Part shown: piece after piece, positions 19,164 through 29,421 of the stretch
Numbering within the stretch: position 1 is the first letter of the stretch
Layout of the letters: the number at the start of each line of letters is the position of its first letter
Assembly: GCF_002332255.1 (NCBI RefSeq)
Contig: NZ_NRGW01000001.1
Coordinates: 2,790,001 to 2,854,000 of the forward strand
DNA from: Halomonas sp. JB37
GTDB taxonomy: Bacteria; Pseudomonadota; Gammaproteobacteria; Pseudomonadales; Halomonadaceae
Length of the DNA: 64,000 nt
Reading direction: 5' to 3'
Notes under the pieces: model-generated
The model's database searches: none
The model's input: the letters and a program-made list of their open reading frames with translations, nothing else
Told to the model about the DNA's origin: nothing
Made by a program: the position numbers and the translations under genes

Positions 19164-21110
19164 CTACTGACCACGTAGAAATAAACGATCGAGCGCCTTT
19201 AAACCCATTTGCGTCCAGGTGGGGCGGCCGTGGTTACACTGGTCGCTGCGCTCGGTGCGCTCCATATCGCGCAGCAATCCATTCATTTCATCAAGAGTAA
19301 GCCGCCGATTGGCGCGCACGCTACCGTGGCAGGCCATCGTGGAAAGCAGCTCATGCAGCCGGGCCTCAACCTGGTGAGTGCGGCCATAGCGGGCGAGCTC
19401 CTCCAGCATCTGGCGCACCAGCGCTTCAGGATCAGCCTGTGCCAGTAGCGCTGGCATCTGGCGAACCAGCAGCGTCTCTGGTCCGGCAATATCAAGCTCA
19501 ATACCCAGCTTGGCAATCGCCTCTTGCTCGCTCTCGGCCGTCGCCACCTCCGCCCCACTGGCAGCAATAGAAACAGGCACCAGCAGCGGCTGAGCATCTA
19601 AGCCTTTCGCGGCTGCCAGCTGTGTTTTCATGCGCTCGTAAACAATGCGCTCATGAGCAGCGTGCATATCCACCAGCACGAGCCCCTGCGCATTCTGCGC
19701 CAAAATATAAATACCGTGCAGCTGGCCTAGCGCAAACCCAAGTGGCGGCGGCGCTGTCGGGTCATCAGCCGGCATTGTCAGCGGCGCTTCTCGCACTTCG
19801 CTAGCGCCATGACTGCTGCCCATTGCGTTAGCGCTTAGATCAGTCGAGCCGCCGGCCTGCGGGGTCAACAGCGTTTCTTCATGATTGGGATGAAGCGCCT
19901 GATAGCCCTGCATGAAGCGGCGCACACGCTCAGCGCCCGGGTGACGATCCGGCGAATGAGTAAGCGCAATCCCCTGCTGCTGCCAGCGCGGCTGCTCGGC
20001 GTTTTCTGCTACGCCCTCTTGCTGATGACCGCCATCGTTCTCATTCGCCTCATCGCCGTCAGCATCATGATCAACGGCAGGCTTAGAAGACGCCAGGCAG
20101 TGGTGCAGGCTCGAATACAGAAAATCATGCACCATACGGCCATCACGAAAGCGTACTTCATGCTTGGTCGGATGAACGTTGACATCGACAACGTCAGGAT
20201 CAAGCTCAAGATAAAGCACAAACACCGGGTGACGGCCATTAAACAGCACATCACGGTAAGCTTGGCGCACCGCATGGGCGACTAGCCGATCGCGGACCAC
20301 ACGCCCATTCACAAAAAAGTATTGCTGATCGGCCTGCGAGCGTGAATGAGTAGGCAGCCCCACCCAGCCACTTAACCGCAGGCCGCCCGCCTCGCGTTCA
20401 ATATAGCGAGCATGCTCAATAAAATTCTTACCTAGCAGCGACGCAATTCGACGCTCCCGGGCTGCGACAGAGTGCCCTGAAGGCAATTGATGAACGACTT
20501 TCTGATTGTGCCGCAGCACCCACGTGATGTCGTAACGCGACAGCGCCTGTCGGCGAAACGCTTCTTCTACGTGAGCAAATTCTGTCTTTTCGGTACGCAA
20601 GAATTTACGCCTGGCAGGCGTGTTAAAAAACAAATCGCGCACACCAACACTAGTGCCACGGGGATGCGGCGCTGGAGTAACTCTAGCCTCCATCCCACGT
20701 CCCTCTGCCACCACTCGCCAGCCATGGCGAGGGTCATCCTCAGCGTTAGAGATCAGCTCTAAGCGTGAAACCGAGCTGATAGACGCCAACGCCTCACCCC
20801 GAAAACCTAACGAGCTAACGCCTTCCAAGTCTTCCAGGCTACCGATTTTACTGGTCGCGTGGCGCGCCAAGGCCAGCGGCAAATCCTGCTCACCGATGCC
20901 GATACCATCGTCACGCACCTTGATGAGCCGCGTACCCCCTTGCTCAATATCGACATCAATACGCTGGCTGCCGGCATCAATGGCGTTTTCTATCAGTTCT
21001 TTGGTTACCGATGCAGGGCGCTCAACGACCTCGCCAGCCGCAATCTGGTTGGCCAAGCGCGGGTCGAGCACATGAATACGCGATGCGGTAGCGGTTATAT
21101 CAGTCAACAC
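19164..21110 (-). CDS. mutL: DNA mismatch repair protein MutL
   Basis: Links mismatch recognition by MutS to strand incision. The frame begins with GTG at 21110, with TTG one codon later. GAGG overlapping the amiB stop is the ribosome binding site, so a non-ATG start is likely and amiB-mutL are coupled. 648 residues. The N-terminal GHKL ATPase has [27 protein letters not shown] and [11 protein letters not shown]. The linker (about residues 340-450) is low complexity. The C-terminal domain carries [12 protein letters not shown], matching the DQHA(x2)E(x4)E nuclease motif, and CNHGRPT. This predicts a nicking-competent MutL, as in bacteria without MutH. Confidence 0.97.
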   Translation of the reverse strand: MLTDITATASRIHVLDPRLANQIAAGEVVERPASVTKELIENAIDAGSQRIDVDIEQGGTRLIKVRDDGIGIGEQDLPLALARHATSKIGSLEDLEGVSSLGFRGEALASISSVSRLELISNAEDDPRHGWRVVAEGRGMEARVTPAPHPRGTSVGVRDLFFNTPARRKFLRTEKTEFAHVEEAFRRQALSRYDITWVLRHNQKVVHQLPSGHSVAARERRIASLLGKNFIEHARYIEREAGGLRLSGWVGLPTHSRSQADQQYFFVNGRVVRDRLVAHAVRQAYRDVLFNGRHPVFVLYLELDPDVVDVNVHPTKHEVRFRDGRMVHDFLYSSLHHCLASSKPAVDHDADGDEANENDGGHQQEGVAENAEQPRWQQQGIALTHSPDRHPGAERVRRFMQGYQALHPNHEETLLTPQAGGSTDLSANAMGSSHGASEVREAPLTMPADDPTAPPPLGFALGQLHGIYILAQNAQGLVLVDMHAAHERIVYERMKTQLAAAKGLDAQPLLVPVSIAASGAEVATAESEQEAIAKLGIELDIAGPETLLVRQMPALLAQADPEALVRQMLEELARYGRTHQVEARLHELLSTMACHGSVRANRRLTLDEMNGLLRDMERTERSDQCNHGRPTWTQMGLKALDRLFLRGQ

Positions 21111-21116
21111 AGCACC

Positions 21117-22580
21117 TCATGAGCTGGGAATCTGTAGTACTTGGCCAACGCGAATGGCGTCACCGTTTAAGTCATTGGCTTGGCGAAGCTGGCCCACTGG
21201 CACTCCGTGGCGTATGGCAATCGCCGACAGCGTATCGCCAGACTGAATGCGGTACTCATTACCTGAAGGCCGGCGCTGGTTATCACGCTGCCAAGAAAGC
21301 AAGCTGGCGGGCGGCGGGTAGCGCTCAAAATGCTCGCGCAAGCCGCCAAAAATAGCCTGTGACAGCCCCGTTTGATGCACTGGGTCACGTAAGCGACGCT
21401 CTTCATCAGGGTTGGAAATAAAGCCAACTTCAATCAATAGTGACGGAATATCCGGCGATTTGAGCACCATAAACCCGGCCTGCTCGACGCGTGTTTTATG
21501 CAGTTGATTGACTCGGCCAAGCTGTTCCAGCACCTGTCCACCGATAGATAACGAATCGTTCAACGTGGCCGTCATGGTCAAATCTAGCAGTACGCCACGC
21601 AGCACTTGGTCCTTATCACGCAACGAAAGACTGCCATCAACGCCGCCGATAAGATCAGAACGGTTTTCGCTATCGGCCAGCCACTGCGCGGTTTCCGAGG
21701 TTGCCCCGCGTTGAGAAAGCGCATACACCGAGCTGCCTTGAGGACGCGGACTGGTGAAGGCATCGGCATGCACGGAAACAAAGAAATCGGCTTTTTGCTC
21801 GCGAGCCAGCGCTGTACGCTGACGCAGTCCTATGTAGTAATCACCGTCGCGTGTCAGTACCGCCTTGAACCCTTCGGTGCTGTTCACTTCAGCGGCTAAG
21901 CGCCGGGCAATTTCAAGCACGACATCTTTTTCACGGGTACCCGAAGGGCCAATGGCGCCGGGGTCTTCGCCACCGTGTCCTGCATCAACGGCAATAATAA
22001 TATCTCTTCGCGGATGCGGTCTGGCTTCCTGCACTTCTACTGGCTCGGCGGGTGCAGACACCTGCGGGCTACCCGGCACTTGCTGTTGAGCTACAGCACG
22101 TTGAGACTGAATTTCCTGATCCCGAATCATTGCTTCAATGGGATCAATGGGGTTTTCAACGGCACTCTCACCGGGGTACTCAAGATCAACGACAAGACGA
22201 TGCCCGTATTGATCGTTGGGCGTTAGAGTGAAGTGGCGCGGCTCTATCTCACGGTTAAGCTCAAGCACTACCCGCAAGCCACCACCGTCACGCAACCCTG
22301 AGCGAACCGACGTGATGGCACTGTCATGCAGTGGCAGGGTGCTGGGGTCGGTATCCATCTGCGTATCGTCTAAATCGATCACTAACCGCGCGGGATTTTC
22401 CAACGAGAAGACGTTGGCATTTGCGGCAGCCGACAAATCAAATACTAGGCGCGCATGATCAGGTGCCGCCCATAAACGCATACTCTCCACGGTGGCCGCC
22501 TGGACATTGACAGCCACTAAGGTAAAAAGCCCCGTGGCCAGCAGACGGCATGCGCTTGCTACTGCGCCCTTCATTTCCAT
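21117..22580 (-). CDS. amiB: N-acetylmuramoyl-L-alanine amidase (AmiB/AmiC type) with AMIN and LysM domains
   Basis: Periplasmic zinc amidase that splits septal peptidoglycan during daughter-cell separation. 487 residues. A signal peptide ends near VQAAT (about residue 28). An AMIN targeting domain follows (about 30-145: RLWAAPDHARLVFDLS). The Amidase_3 domain (about 190-415) has DAGHGGEDPGAIG, TRDGDYYIGLRQRT, FVSVHADAF and LLIEVGFISNPDEE with the catalytic Glu. A C-terminal LysM (about 440-485) starts YRIQSGDTLSAIA. Its start overlaps the end of tsaE by 10 bases. AmiB versus AmiC is decided by the mutL-linked position and the LysM domain. Confidence 0.95.
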   Translation of the reverse strand: MEMKGAVASACRLLATGLFTLVAVNVQAATVESMRLWAAPDHARLVFDLSAAANANVFSLENPARLVIDLDDTQMDTDPSTLPLHDSAITSVRSGLRDGGGLRVVLELNREIEPRHFTLTPNDQYGHRLVVDLEYPGESAVENPIDPIEAMIRDQEIQSQRAVAQQQVPGSPQVSAPAEPVEVQEARPHPRRDIIIAVDAGHGGEDPGAIGPSGTREKDVVLEIARRLAAEVNSTEGFKAVLTRDGDYYIGLRQRTALAREQKADFFVSVHADAFTSPRPQGSSVYALSQRGATSETAQWLADSENRSDLIGGVDGSLSLRDKDQVLRGVLLDLTMTATLNDSLSIGGQVLEQLGRVNQLHKTRVEQAGFMVLKSPDIPSLLIEVGFISNPDEERRLRDPVHQTGLSQAIFGGLREHFERYPPPASLLSWQRDNQRRPSGNEYRIQSGDTLSAIAIRHGVPVGQLRQANDLNGDAIRVGQVLQIPSS

Positions 22581-23086
22581 TGAATCACACCATTCTCCAG
22601 CTGGTCGGAACGAACCTGACTTATTTCACTCACTTGACTCTGCAATAATGCCAGCACAAGCCTACCTTTATCACTGCACGCCGTTAATGCGGCCAAACGC
22701 CCGTGAGCAGCTACCTCTAGCGCTAAGCGAAGATCAGGTGCAGGCAACCACCCCTCGCCACGACTGGGCCACTCGACAATACTAAGGGCATCGTCGGCCA
22801 GCACATCGCGACCACCGATAAATTCAAGCTCTTCTGGGTCAGACAGTCGATACAAATCCAGATGATACACACGCTGAGGTCCAATCTCGTAAGGCTCTAC
22901 AAGCGTGTAGGTAGGGCTTTTTACGGCCCCAAGATAGCCATAAGCACGCAAGATACCGCGTGATAGCGTCGTTTTACCGGCGCCTAACTCACCCTCAAGA
23001 TATACCAGCCCGCGGCCTTGCAAAGCATGCCCTAGCGCTTCGCCAAAAGTGACCTGGGCATCTTCATTGTCTAATTGCACCTGCAT
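22571..23086 (-). CDS. tsaE: tRNA threonylcarbamoyladenosine biosynthesis ATPase TsaE
   Basis: P-loop ATPase of the TsaBDE complex that makes t6A37 in ANN-reading tRNAs. The start at 23086 (MQVQLDNEDAQ) is preferred: AAGG lies about 9 bases upstream, whereas the only earlier in-frame start is a TTG overlapping the nnr stop. 171 residues. Walker A GELGAGKTTLSRG; SPTYTLVEPYE for switch I; HLDLYRLSDPEELE; and IVEWPSRGEGWLP. The gene lies between nnr and amiB, a common neighbourhood. Overlaps at both ends suggest a single transcript nnr-tsaE-amiB-mutL. Confidence 0.95.
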   Translation of the reverse strand: MQVQLDNEDAQVTFGEALGHALQGRGLVYLEGELGAGKTTLSRGILRAYGYLGAVKSPTYTLVEPYEIGPQRVYHLDLYRLSDPEELEFIGGRDVLADDALSIVEWPSRGEGWLPAPDLRLALEVAAHGRLAALTACSDKGRLVLALLQSQVSEISQVRSDQLENGVIQWK

Positions 23087-23097
23087 GTGGGCTGCCT

Positions 23098-24591
23098 TCA
23101 AGGATTAATCAATTTTCGCGCATAGGATGCCAGATCGCTGGCCAGCAGGCCACGCTCGCCTTCTTGCTCAGCCGCATGATCGGCGGCTAATGCATGCACC
23201 ATCGTGCCAAGCCAAGCACTGAACTCAACCTCACCGCGCTGGGCAATCAACGCCCCTAACATGCCACTCAGCACGTCGCCCATTCCTCCGCTGGCCATGC
23301 CTGGGTTGCCATACGGGCAAACGACTAACCCCGCAGGGCCGGCGATTAAGCTGCCTGCGCCTTTTAATATCACCACGCCACCACGTGCTCGCTGCAGTGC
23401 CTGAACAGCAGCGGGTCGATCAGCCTGAATATCGGCCACTGTGCATCCCAGCAGCCTTGCCGCCTCGCCAGGATGCGGTGTCAAAATCCAGTTATCCCGT
23501 TGAACATCAGGCCACTGGCGCGCCAAAAGATTCAAAGCGTCGGCATCGACGACCAACGGCGCATCCGATTGCAACGCACTTTGTAGCACGGCCTGCCCCC
23601 AAGCCGCCTGCCCAAGCCCGGGCCCCACAACGACAACATCCGCATTGTGGGGCAACTCGCTGGCCTCAGCACCACCGCGCACCCCGTGCGCCATCACTTC
23701 AGGGCAGCGCACCAGGCTGGCAGTGATATGTTCAGGCGCCGTTGCCAAACTTACTTTCCCCGCGCCCATGCGCGCAGCTGCCTGACACGCCAATAAAGCC
23801 GCCCCGCCAAACCCAGGCGCGCCCCCCATCACCAGCACATGACCCATTGTACCTTTATGGCTAGTGCGCAGCCGCGGTGTAAAAGCGCCCGCCAACAGGG
23901 ATTCATCCAGCCGCCAAGCGGTGGGGGGAATATCAAAATACGCCTGGGCTTTAACACCCAGTGAGCGAAAATCAATCTCGCCGGTGCAGGCCGGCGCATC
24001 GCCCGTGTGTAAGCCGATTTTATCGCCGATAAAAGTCACCGTGCAGGCAGCGTTAACTGCCACACCGGGCATAGCACCGGTATCGGCCACCAGCCCAGAG
24101 GGAATATCAATCGCTAGTACCGGCCGATCAGCGGCATTGATCATCTCAATGACACGCTTGAAACGCCCCTCTACTGCACCATTCAAACCGGTCCCCAGCA
24201 GCGCATCAATAATCACTTCGCCCGTTAACGCAATACCTGCATGCCACTCTTCGCAGCCAACACCCGCCGAAGTTGCCAGCTCTGCCGCGCGGGCCGCGCT
24301 ACCGCTCAGTTCATCAAGAGGCTTAAGCGTTATCCGCTGAACCTTTAAGCCGGACTGCATGCCCAGCGCCGCGAGCACGTGACCATCGCCGCCGTTATTA
24401 CCATGGCCACACACCACCGTTAAACTGCGCGCCTGGGGCCAGCGTGAGCGAAAACAATGCCAAGCACTGGATGCAGCGCGCTGCATTAATGCAAAGCCAT
24501 CAATACCGCCGGCAATTGTACGTCGATCAAGCTCGCGCACCTGGGCGGCTTTATATAGAGGGCGTAGCATGGAAGTATTCGGGACCGTCAC
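23098..24591 (-). CDS. nnr: Bifunctional NAD(P)HX repair enzyme (epimerase plus ADP/ATP-dependent dehydratase)
   Basis: Repairs hydrated NADH/NADPH. The GTG at 24591 is chosen as start because AAAGGAG stands 6 bases before it; the frame is open for 15 more codons without a ribosome binding site. 497 residues. The N-terminal YjeF/NnrE half (about 1-215) has VCGHGNNGGDGHVLA and DALLGTGLNGAVEG, then AIDIPSGL. The C-terminal ribokinase-like NnrD half has KGTMGHVLVMGG, VVVGPGLGQ, LTPHPGEAARLL, ILKGAGSLI and the catalytic GNPGMASGGMGDVLSG region. First gene of the nnr-tsaE-amiB-mutL run, divergent from queG. Confidence 0.95.
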   Translation of the reverse strand: MTVPNTSMLRPLYKAAQVRELDRRTIAGGIDGFALMQRAASSAWHCFRSRWPQARSLTVVCGHGNNGGDGHVLAALGMQSGLKVQRITLKPLDELSGSAARAAELATSAGVGCEEWHAGIALTGEVIIDALLGTGLNGAVEGRFKRVIEMINAADRPVLAIDIPSGLVADTGAMPGVAVNAACTVTFIGDKIGLHTGDAPACTGEIDFRSLGVKAQAYFDIPPTAWRLDESLLAGAFTPRLRTSHKGTMGHVLVMGGAPGFGGAALLACQAAARMGAGKVSLATAPEHITASLVRCPEVMAHGVRGGAEASELPHNADVVVVGPGLGQAAWGQAVLQSALQSDAPLVVDADALNLLARQWPDVQRDNWILTPHPGEAARLLGCTVADIQADRPAAVQALQRARGGVVILKGAGSLIAGPAGLVVCPYGNPGMASGGMGDVLSGMLGALIAQRGEVEFSAWLGTMVHALAADHAAEQEGERGLLASDLASYARKLINP

Positions 24592-24786
24592 GATCTCTCC
24601 TTTCACGTATTTTGATGGCTGCCAATGCGTTAGCATAGCGCGCTTATAGCCTTGCCGTAGACTGGCGACCGCGTTGCTGGCGACTGCTTAACTTGTGTTA
24701 CTAGACTGACGACGACCTGACTATATTATTTAACTCACTCTCTATTTGATTCACTATTTATTGCTTACCTACTTATTAGATTAATT

Positions 24787-25908
24787 ATGCCGGATTCCAC
24801 TGCCGCTGAACGTTCTAGCGATGCACTGACTGACGAAAAGCTTGCTCGCCTTGCCGACCTGATAAAGACCTGGGGGCAGGAGCTCGGCTTTCAGCAAGTC
24901 GGCATCACCGATACTGAACTGTCTGCCCACGAGGCGCATCTCGACGCATGGCTAGAAAAAGGCTATCACGGCGAGATGGGCTTTATGGCCAAACACGGCA
25001 CCAAACGCACGCGACCTGCACAGCTAGAACCCGGCACCCAGCGCATTATCTGTGTCCGAATGGATTATCTTCCCCCCGAGGTAGAAACCACCAAGGTTCT
25101 TGGCCAGCCCAGCAAAGCCTATGTATCGCGCTACGCGCTGGGGCGTGATTATCACAAGCTAATCCGTAAACGGTTAGCCCTATTAGCAAAAAAAATTGAA
25201 CAGGAAGTCGGCGCGTTCGGCTACCGCGCGTTTGTCGATTCAGCGCCGGTTATGGAGCGCGCCTTGGCCCAAAAAGCCGGACTGGGCTGGTTTGGCAAAA
25301 ATGCCATGCTGCTCAATCCCAAAGCAGGCTCGCTGTTCTTTCTTGGCGAACTGTATACCGATCTACCGCTGCCTATTGATACCCCCTTTGAGCATGAGCA
25401 CTGCGGCAGTTGCAGCACCTGCCGTACCGCCTGCCCCACCGGCGCCATCGTTGACGACAAAGTGGTCGACTCGCGCAAGTGCATTTCATATCTCACTATT
25501 GAGCTGCATGACGCGATTCCAGTGGAGTTTCGCCGCGCCATGGGCAACCGGATTTATGGCTGTGACGACTGCCAGCTAGTCTGCCCATTTACCCGCTTCA
25601 CTCGCATTACCCAAGAAGATGACTTTGCACCGCGCCATGATTTAGACCGCGCAACGCTGATCAGCCTGTTCGCCTGGGGCGAAGCGGAGTTCCTGGACAA
25701 AACCGCGGGCAGTCCCATCCGGCGCATTGGCTACGAACGCTGGCTGCGTAATGTCGCTATTGGCTTAGGCAACGCGCCCTGGAGTGGCGCCGTTGAGACA
25801 GCATTATGGGCGCGGCGTGGCTTTCCCAGTGCGCTCGTGCGCGAGCACGTTGCCTGGGCACTGGAGGAGCAGCGCCTCAAACGTGGCGAGCTTATTGCCA
25901 CCGCCTGA
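24787..25908 (+). CDS. queG: Epoxyqueuosine reductase QueG
   Basis: Cobalamin and iron-sulfur enzyme for the last step of queuosine formation in tRNA (epoxyQ to Q). 373 residues. N-terminal cobalamin-binding domain with GYHGEMGFM, RIICVRMDYLP and YALGRDYHKLIRKRL. SAPVMERALAQKAGLGWFGKN carries the catalytic Asp region. Two 4Fe-4S ferredoxin-like motifs follow: CGSCSTCRTACPTGAI (from about residue 205) and CDDCQLVCPF (from about 259). A C-terminal HEAT-like region closes it. No clear ribosome binding site precedes the ATG; the upstream 120 bases are AT-rich. Its B12 requirement gives a use for the nearby cobO. Confidence 0.96.
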   Translation: MPDSTAAERSSDALTDEKLARLADLIKTWGQELGFQQVGITDTELSAHEAHLDAWLEKGYHGEMGFMAKHGTKRTRPAQLEPGTQRIICVRMDYLPPEVETTKVLGQPSKAYVSRYALGRDYHKLIRKRLALLAKKIEQEVGAFGYRAFVDSAPVMERALAQKAGLGWFGKNAMLLNPKAGSLFFLGELYTDLPLPIDTPFEHEHCGSCSTCRTACPTGAIVDDKVVDSRKCISYLTIELHDAIPVEFRRAMGNRIYGCDDCQLVCPFTRFTRITQEDDFAPRHDLDRATLISLFAWGEAEFLDKTAGSPIRRIGYERWLRNVAIGLGNAPWSGAVETALWARRGFPSALVREHVAWALEEQRLKRGELIATA

Positions 25909-25911
25909 TGG

Positions 25912-26505
25912 CTACTCTTTTTCGTTGCGGCGCTGATCAACGCGTAAGAAAGTCGTGCGATAGTGGGCCAGCTCAGCAATAGACTCTTTAATATCGTCCA
26001 TTGCCAGGTGCACGTTGCGCTTACTAAAGCCCGCCAAGGCGCCTGGATTCCAGCGTTTAGCCACTTCTTTCAACGTCGATACATCCAGATTGCGATAGTG
26101 AAAAAAGTTGAGCAGTTCAGGCATTTCGCGCTCTAAAAAACGCCGATCCTGATGGATACTATTGCCACACATCGGTGACGACCCCGCCACGGCGTACTGT
26201 TTTAAAAATGCCAAAGTTTGCTGCTCAGCGTCTGCGGTTGCCACTTGACTGGCTTTTACCCGAGCGACCAAACCCGATTCACCGTGAGTCCTCTGATTCC
26301 AATCATCCATCTGCGCTACCAGGCTGTCGGGCTGCTTTACGGCCATAACAGGGCCTTCTGCCACCACGTTCAAATCCGCATCGGTAATTAGCGTAGCCAC
26401 TTCAATAATGCGCTCTTTGTTAGGATCTAAACCGGTCATTTCCAGGTCAATCCATATCAATAGGTCATCACGGGGCACGGCGGTCTCAGTCGTATCATTA
26501 CTCAT
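25912..26505 (-). CDS. orn: Oligoribonuclease (3'-5' exonuclease of di- to pentanucleotides)
   Basis: DEDDh exonuclease that degrades short RNAs, including pGpG from c-di-GMP breakdown. The start [10 protein letters not shown] at 26505 is supported by AAAGGGATG upstream; earlier in-frame starts are weaker. 197 residues. Exo[12 protein letters not shown], ExoII region with [27 protein letters not shown], and Exo[19 protein letters not shown] with catalytic His and Asp. The N-terminus is slightly longer than E. coli Orn (181). It is convergent with queG, with only three bases between the stops. Confidence 0.96.
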   Translation of the reverse strand: MSNDTTETAVPRDDLLIWIDLEMTGLDPNKERIIEVATLITDADLNVVAEGPVMAVKQPDSLVAQMDDWNQRTHGESGLVARVKASQVATADAEQQTLAFLKQYAVAGSSPMCGNSIHQDRRFLEREMPELLNFFHYRNLDVSTLKEVAKRWNPGALAGFSKRNVHLAMDDIKESIAELAHYRTTFLRVDQRRNEKE

Positions 26506-26672
26506 TGGGTTCATCCCTTTGCCAAAATAGCCGTTATCAGCGTGCAATTATGGCGTAAAGTCAGTTTAAAATCAGAATAGTGCCTTAAATCGCATTGCCA
26601 AGCAGCCCATGCAGGACAGCTTGGCTACTTGATAGGTACAATGGCCGCTATTGTACTCAGCATCAGGTGGAC

Positions 26673-27692
26673 ATGAGCAAACGCAAATTAAGTCGCCAGC
26701 AGCAGTGGCGAGTCGACAAGGTTCAGGCAGAACGCGCCCAACGTGCTGAGAAGCGCGATGTGCAAGACGCTGAAAAGCTCTCTGCTGGCGAATACGGTGC
26801 CGAACAACCGGGCCGCGTCGTTGCTCACTTTGGGCGTACCCTAGAGGTGCGCAATAGCGATAATGAACCGGTGCGCTGCCACTTACGCGCCAACCTAGAC
26901 GGCCTGGTCACCGGTGACCGCGTGATCTGGCGTGCCGGACAAGAAGGCTCAGGCGTCGTGGTGGCGCGAGAAGAACGCGACAGCGTACTCAAGCGCCCCG
27001 ATGCCCGAGGCCTGCTGAAACCGGTGGCGGCTAATATTGATCAACTGCTGATTGTGTTTGCCGTGGAGCCTGCGCCCCACGCTAATTTAATCGACCGCTA
27101 TCTCGTCGCTGCCGAAGCTACCGGCATTGCGCCAGTGTTGGTCCTCAACAAAACGGACTTACTGCCCGAGGATGGCGGCGAACTGGGTAAACTTTTGGAG
27201 CGCTACAGCGCTTTGGGCTATCCGGTCGTGCGCACCACCACTGCCACAGACTCGGGGCTTAATGAGCTGCGCAGCCAGCTTGAGGGACGCACATCGGTAT
27301 TTGTTGGTCAGAGTGGTGTGGGCAAATCATCGCTCATCGACCTGCTGCTGCCAGATGAAACCCTGCGCATTGGCGCGCTCTCGGAAGACTCCCGCAAAGG
27401 CACACATACCACCACGACAGCGCGCCTTTATACGATGAGCCGTGAAGAAGTGGCCGACGGTGATTTAATCGACTCACCGGGCATTCGCGAGTTTGGCCTG
27501 ATTCACCTCAACGAGCAGGAAGTTACCGACGGCTTTATTGAGTTTCACGCCTTTATTGGCCACTGCCGCTTTCGTGACTGTCGCCACCGCGCAGAGCCCG
27601 GCTGCGCGCTACTCGAAGCCGTTGAGGCCGGCAAGATTCATCCCGCCCGTTTCGCCAGCTATCGACGCATCCTGGATAGCCTGGATGGCTAA
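26673..27692 (+). CDS. rsgA: Small-subunit ribosome biogenesis GTPase RsgA
   Basis: Circularly permuted GTPase that checks the decoding centre of the maturing 30S subunit. The start MSKRKLSRQQQWR at 26673 follows AGGTGG. 339 residues. N-terminal OB fold (about 35-100). The permuted G domain is in the order G4 NKTD, G1 GQSGVGKSS, G3 DSPGIREFGL, with G2 GTHTTT between. The C-terminal zinc site is CRFRDCRHRAEPGCALL. It is divergent from orn and starts the rsgA-rhdA-psd run. Confidence 0.96.
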   Translation: MSKRKLSRQQQWRVDKVQAERAQRAEKRDVQDAEKLSAGEYGAEQPGRVVAHFGRTLEVRNSDNEPVRCHLRANLDGLVTGDRVIWRAGQEGSGVVVAREERDSVLKRPDARGLLKPVAANIDQLLIVFAVEPAPHANLIDRYLVAAEATGIAPVLVLNKTDLLPEDGGELGKLLERYSALGYPVVRTTTATDSGLNELRSQLEGRTSVFVGQSGVGKSSLIDLLLPDETLRIGALSEDSRKGTHTTTTARLYTMSREEVADGDLIDSPGIREFGLIHLNEQEVTDGFIEFHAFIGHCRFRDCRHRAEPGCALLEAVEAGKIHPARFASYRRILDSLDG

Positions 27693-27710
27693 CGTTTACA
27701 GGAGTTACCC

Positions 27711-28553
27711 ATGAGCACTGAAAGCCCATCGTCAGAAGCCAATCTTTTTTCGCTGATCGTAGAGCCCGAACAGCTTCAGGAACACTTAAACGATCCTCAA
27801 CTGCTGATTATCGACGTGCCTGTTAATGGCGATAGCTATCGTCAGGGCCACGTGCCAGGGGCTGTTTTTCTCGATTTTCGCTATTTAATGCGCGGCGAAG
27901 GACCGGTACCCAACGACGTTCCCAGCGTTGAAGCACTGTCCCGCCTGTTTAGTGCCCTAGGCCTAACACGCGATACCCACGTTGTGGCTTGCGATGATGA
28001 AGGTGGTGGCTGGGCAGCACGCCTTCTTTGGACGCTAGACCTGATCGGCCATACCCGCTACTCCTATCTAAATGGCGGCATTCATGCCTGGCGCGACGCG
28101 GGGCTTGAAGAAAGCACCGAATCGAAATCGCCAACGCCCAGCGACTACCAGGCTGACATTCTTAATCCGCACGCCCTGATTACGTGTGAAGAGATCAAGT
28201 CAAAGCTGGGCGATAGGCAGTTCGCCGTATGGGATGCTCGCTCGCAAGGTGAATATGACGGCGAGCGGGGCAACAACAAGCACCTGGGTCATATACCGGG
28301 AGCGGTGAACATGGATTGGCTGCAGGCCATGGATCGCCATCGCGCTTTGCGTATTCGTGATTATGCCGAACTCATCACTGAGCTGGGCGCTCTGGGCCTA
28401 ACGCCGGATATGGAAGTGGCGACCCACTGTCAAAGCCATCATCGCAGTAGCTTTACGTGGCTGGTAGGCAAAGCACTGGGCTTTAATATGCGCGGCTACG
28501 CTGGCTCTTGGGGCGAGTGGGGCAACCGCGACGACACACCGATTGAGAAGTGA
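27711..28553 (+). CDS. rhdA: Rhodanese / thiosulfate:cyanide sulfurtransferase (RhdA type)
   Basis: Two-domain rhodanese of 280 residues; moves sulfane sulfur from thiosulfate or a persulfide to an acceptor. The N-terminal inactive domain has [20 protein letters not shown]. The C-terminal active domain has [27 protein letters not shown] and the active loop CQSHHRS with Cys240. This loop closely resembles the CQTHHRS loop known from Azotobacter and Pseudomonas RhdA, and differs from the CGSGVTA loop of SseA-type enzymes. AGGAG lies 7 bases before the ATG. Adjacent to psd, as in Pseudomonas. The physiological acceptor is unknown. Confidence 0.93.
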   Translation: MSTESPSSEANLFSLIVEPEQLQEHLNDPQLLIIDVPVNGDSYRQGHVPGAVFLDFRYLMRGEGPVPNDVPSVEALSRLFSALGLTRDTHVVACDDEGGGWAARLLWTLDLIGHTRYSYLNGGIHAWRDAGLEESTESKSPTPSDYQADILNPHALITCEEIKSKLGDRQFAVWDARSQGEYDGERGNNKHLGHIPGAVNMDWLQAMDRHRALRIRDYAELITELGALGLTPDMEVATHCQSHHRSSFTWLVGKALGFNMRGYAGSWGEWGNRDDTPIEK

Positions 28554-28563
28554 ACCGACGACC

Positions 28564-29412
28564 GTGACCGTTTCCCAAAAAGCTTTTTCGCTACTTCAAT
28601 ACCCGCTGCCACACCACGCGCTTTCGCGCCTGACGGGGCATTTCGCTCAATGCGACAACCCCTGGGTGAAAAATCACCTGATTAAAGCGTTCATCAAACG
28701 CTTTAATGTGGATATGAGCCAAGCCTTAGAGCCCGATCCTAGCGCGTACGCAACCTTTAACGACTTCTTCACCCGCGCCTTAAAGACAGATGCACGCCCG
28801 CTGGGCGAAGGCATACTAAGCCCGGCCGATGGCACGCTGTCGCAATACGGGCGCCTGCAGGCGGGTCAGCTAGTCCAGGCCAAGGGCCACACTTACTCGG
28901 CTCAGACGCTGCTGGGTGGCGATACCGCCCTGGCTGAAGAGTTTCTCGGCGGCAGCTTTGCCACCGTTTACCTTTCACCACGGGACTACCATCGCGTACA
29001 TATGCCGGTAACCGGCACGCTGCGGGAAATGATTTATGTCCCTGGAAGGCTGTTCTCCGTGAATCAAGCGACGGCCACTTACGTGCCGGGGTTATTCGCG
29101 CGTAATGAACGCTTGGTGTGTATTTTTGACACCGAGTACGGGCCGCTCGCGATGGTTTTAGTCGGCGCGATGATTGTTGCGGCGATTGAAACCGTTTGGT
29201 CCGGGCAGGTCACGCCGCTGTCGGGCCAGCCCCAGCGCATGCAATTTGGCCAACCTATTACGTTAGCCAAAGGTGCTGAGATGGGACGCTTCAAACTCGG
29301 CTCTACGGTGGTGATGTGCTTTGCCAAGCCCGTAAGCTTTGACGAATCGGTTCAAACCACGGCGGTTCAGATGGGCCAATCCTTGGGCACTACTGAAGGC
29401 CTCAAGAAATAG
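28564..29412 (+). CDS. psd: Phosphatidylserine decarboxylase proenzyme
   Basis: Makes phosphatidylethanolamine at the inner membrane. It cleaves itself at Gly-Ser of LGST to form a pyruvoyl group. LGST is seen near the C-terminus in [11 protein letters not shown]. Other landmarks are [37 protein letters not shown] and [16 protein letters not shown] at 28564 is taken as the start; an in-frame TTG at 28543 overlaps rhdA. Both have only weak ribosome binding sites. 282 residues, in the usual range. It forms a pair with rhdA and ends 9 bases before the convergent regulator gene. Confidence 0.95.
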   Translation: MTVSQKAFSLLQYPLPHHALSRLTGHFAQCDNPWVKNHLIKAFIKRFNVDMSQALEPDPSAYATFNDFFTRALKTDARPLGEGILSPADGTLSQYGRLQAGQLVQAKGHTYSAQTLLGGDTALAEEFLGGSFATVYLSPRDYHRVHMPVTGTLREMIYVPGRLFSVNQATATYVPGLFARNERLVCIFDTEYGPLAMVLVGAMIVAAIETVWSGQVTPLSGQPQRMQFGQPITLAKGAEMGRFKLGSTVVMCFAKPVSFDESVQTTAVQMGQSLGTTEGLKK

Positions 29413-29421
29413 CCATCGACA

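Noticed and set aside
24592..24786. AT-rich region before queG as a promoter
   Set aside because: Several -10-like hexamers exist, but no pair with a matching -35 at proper spacing could be chosen.
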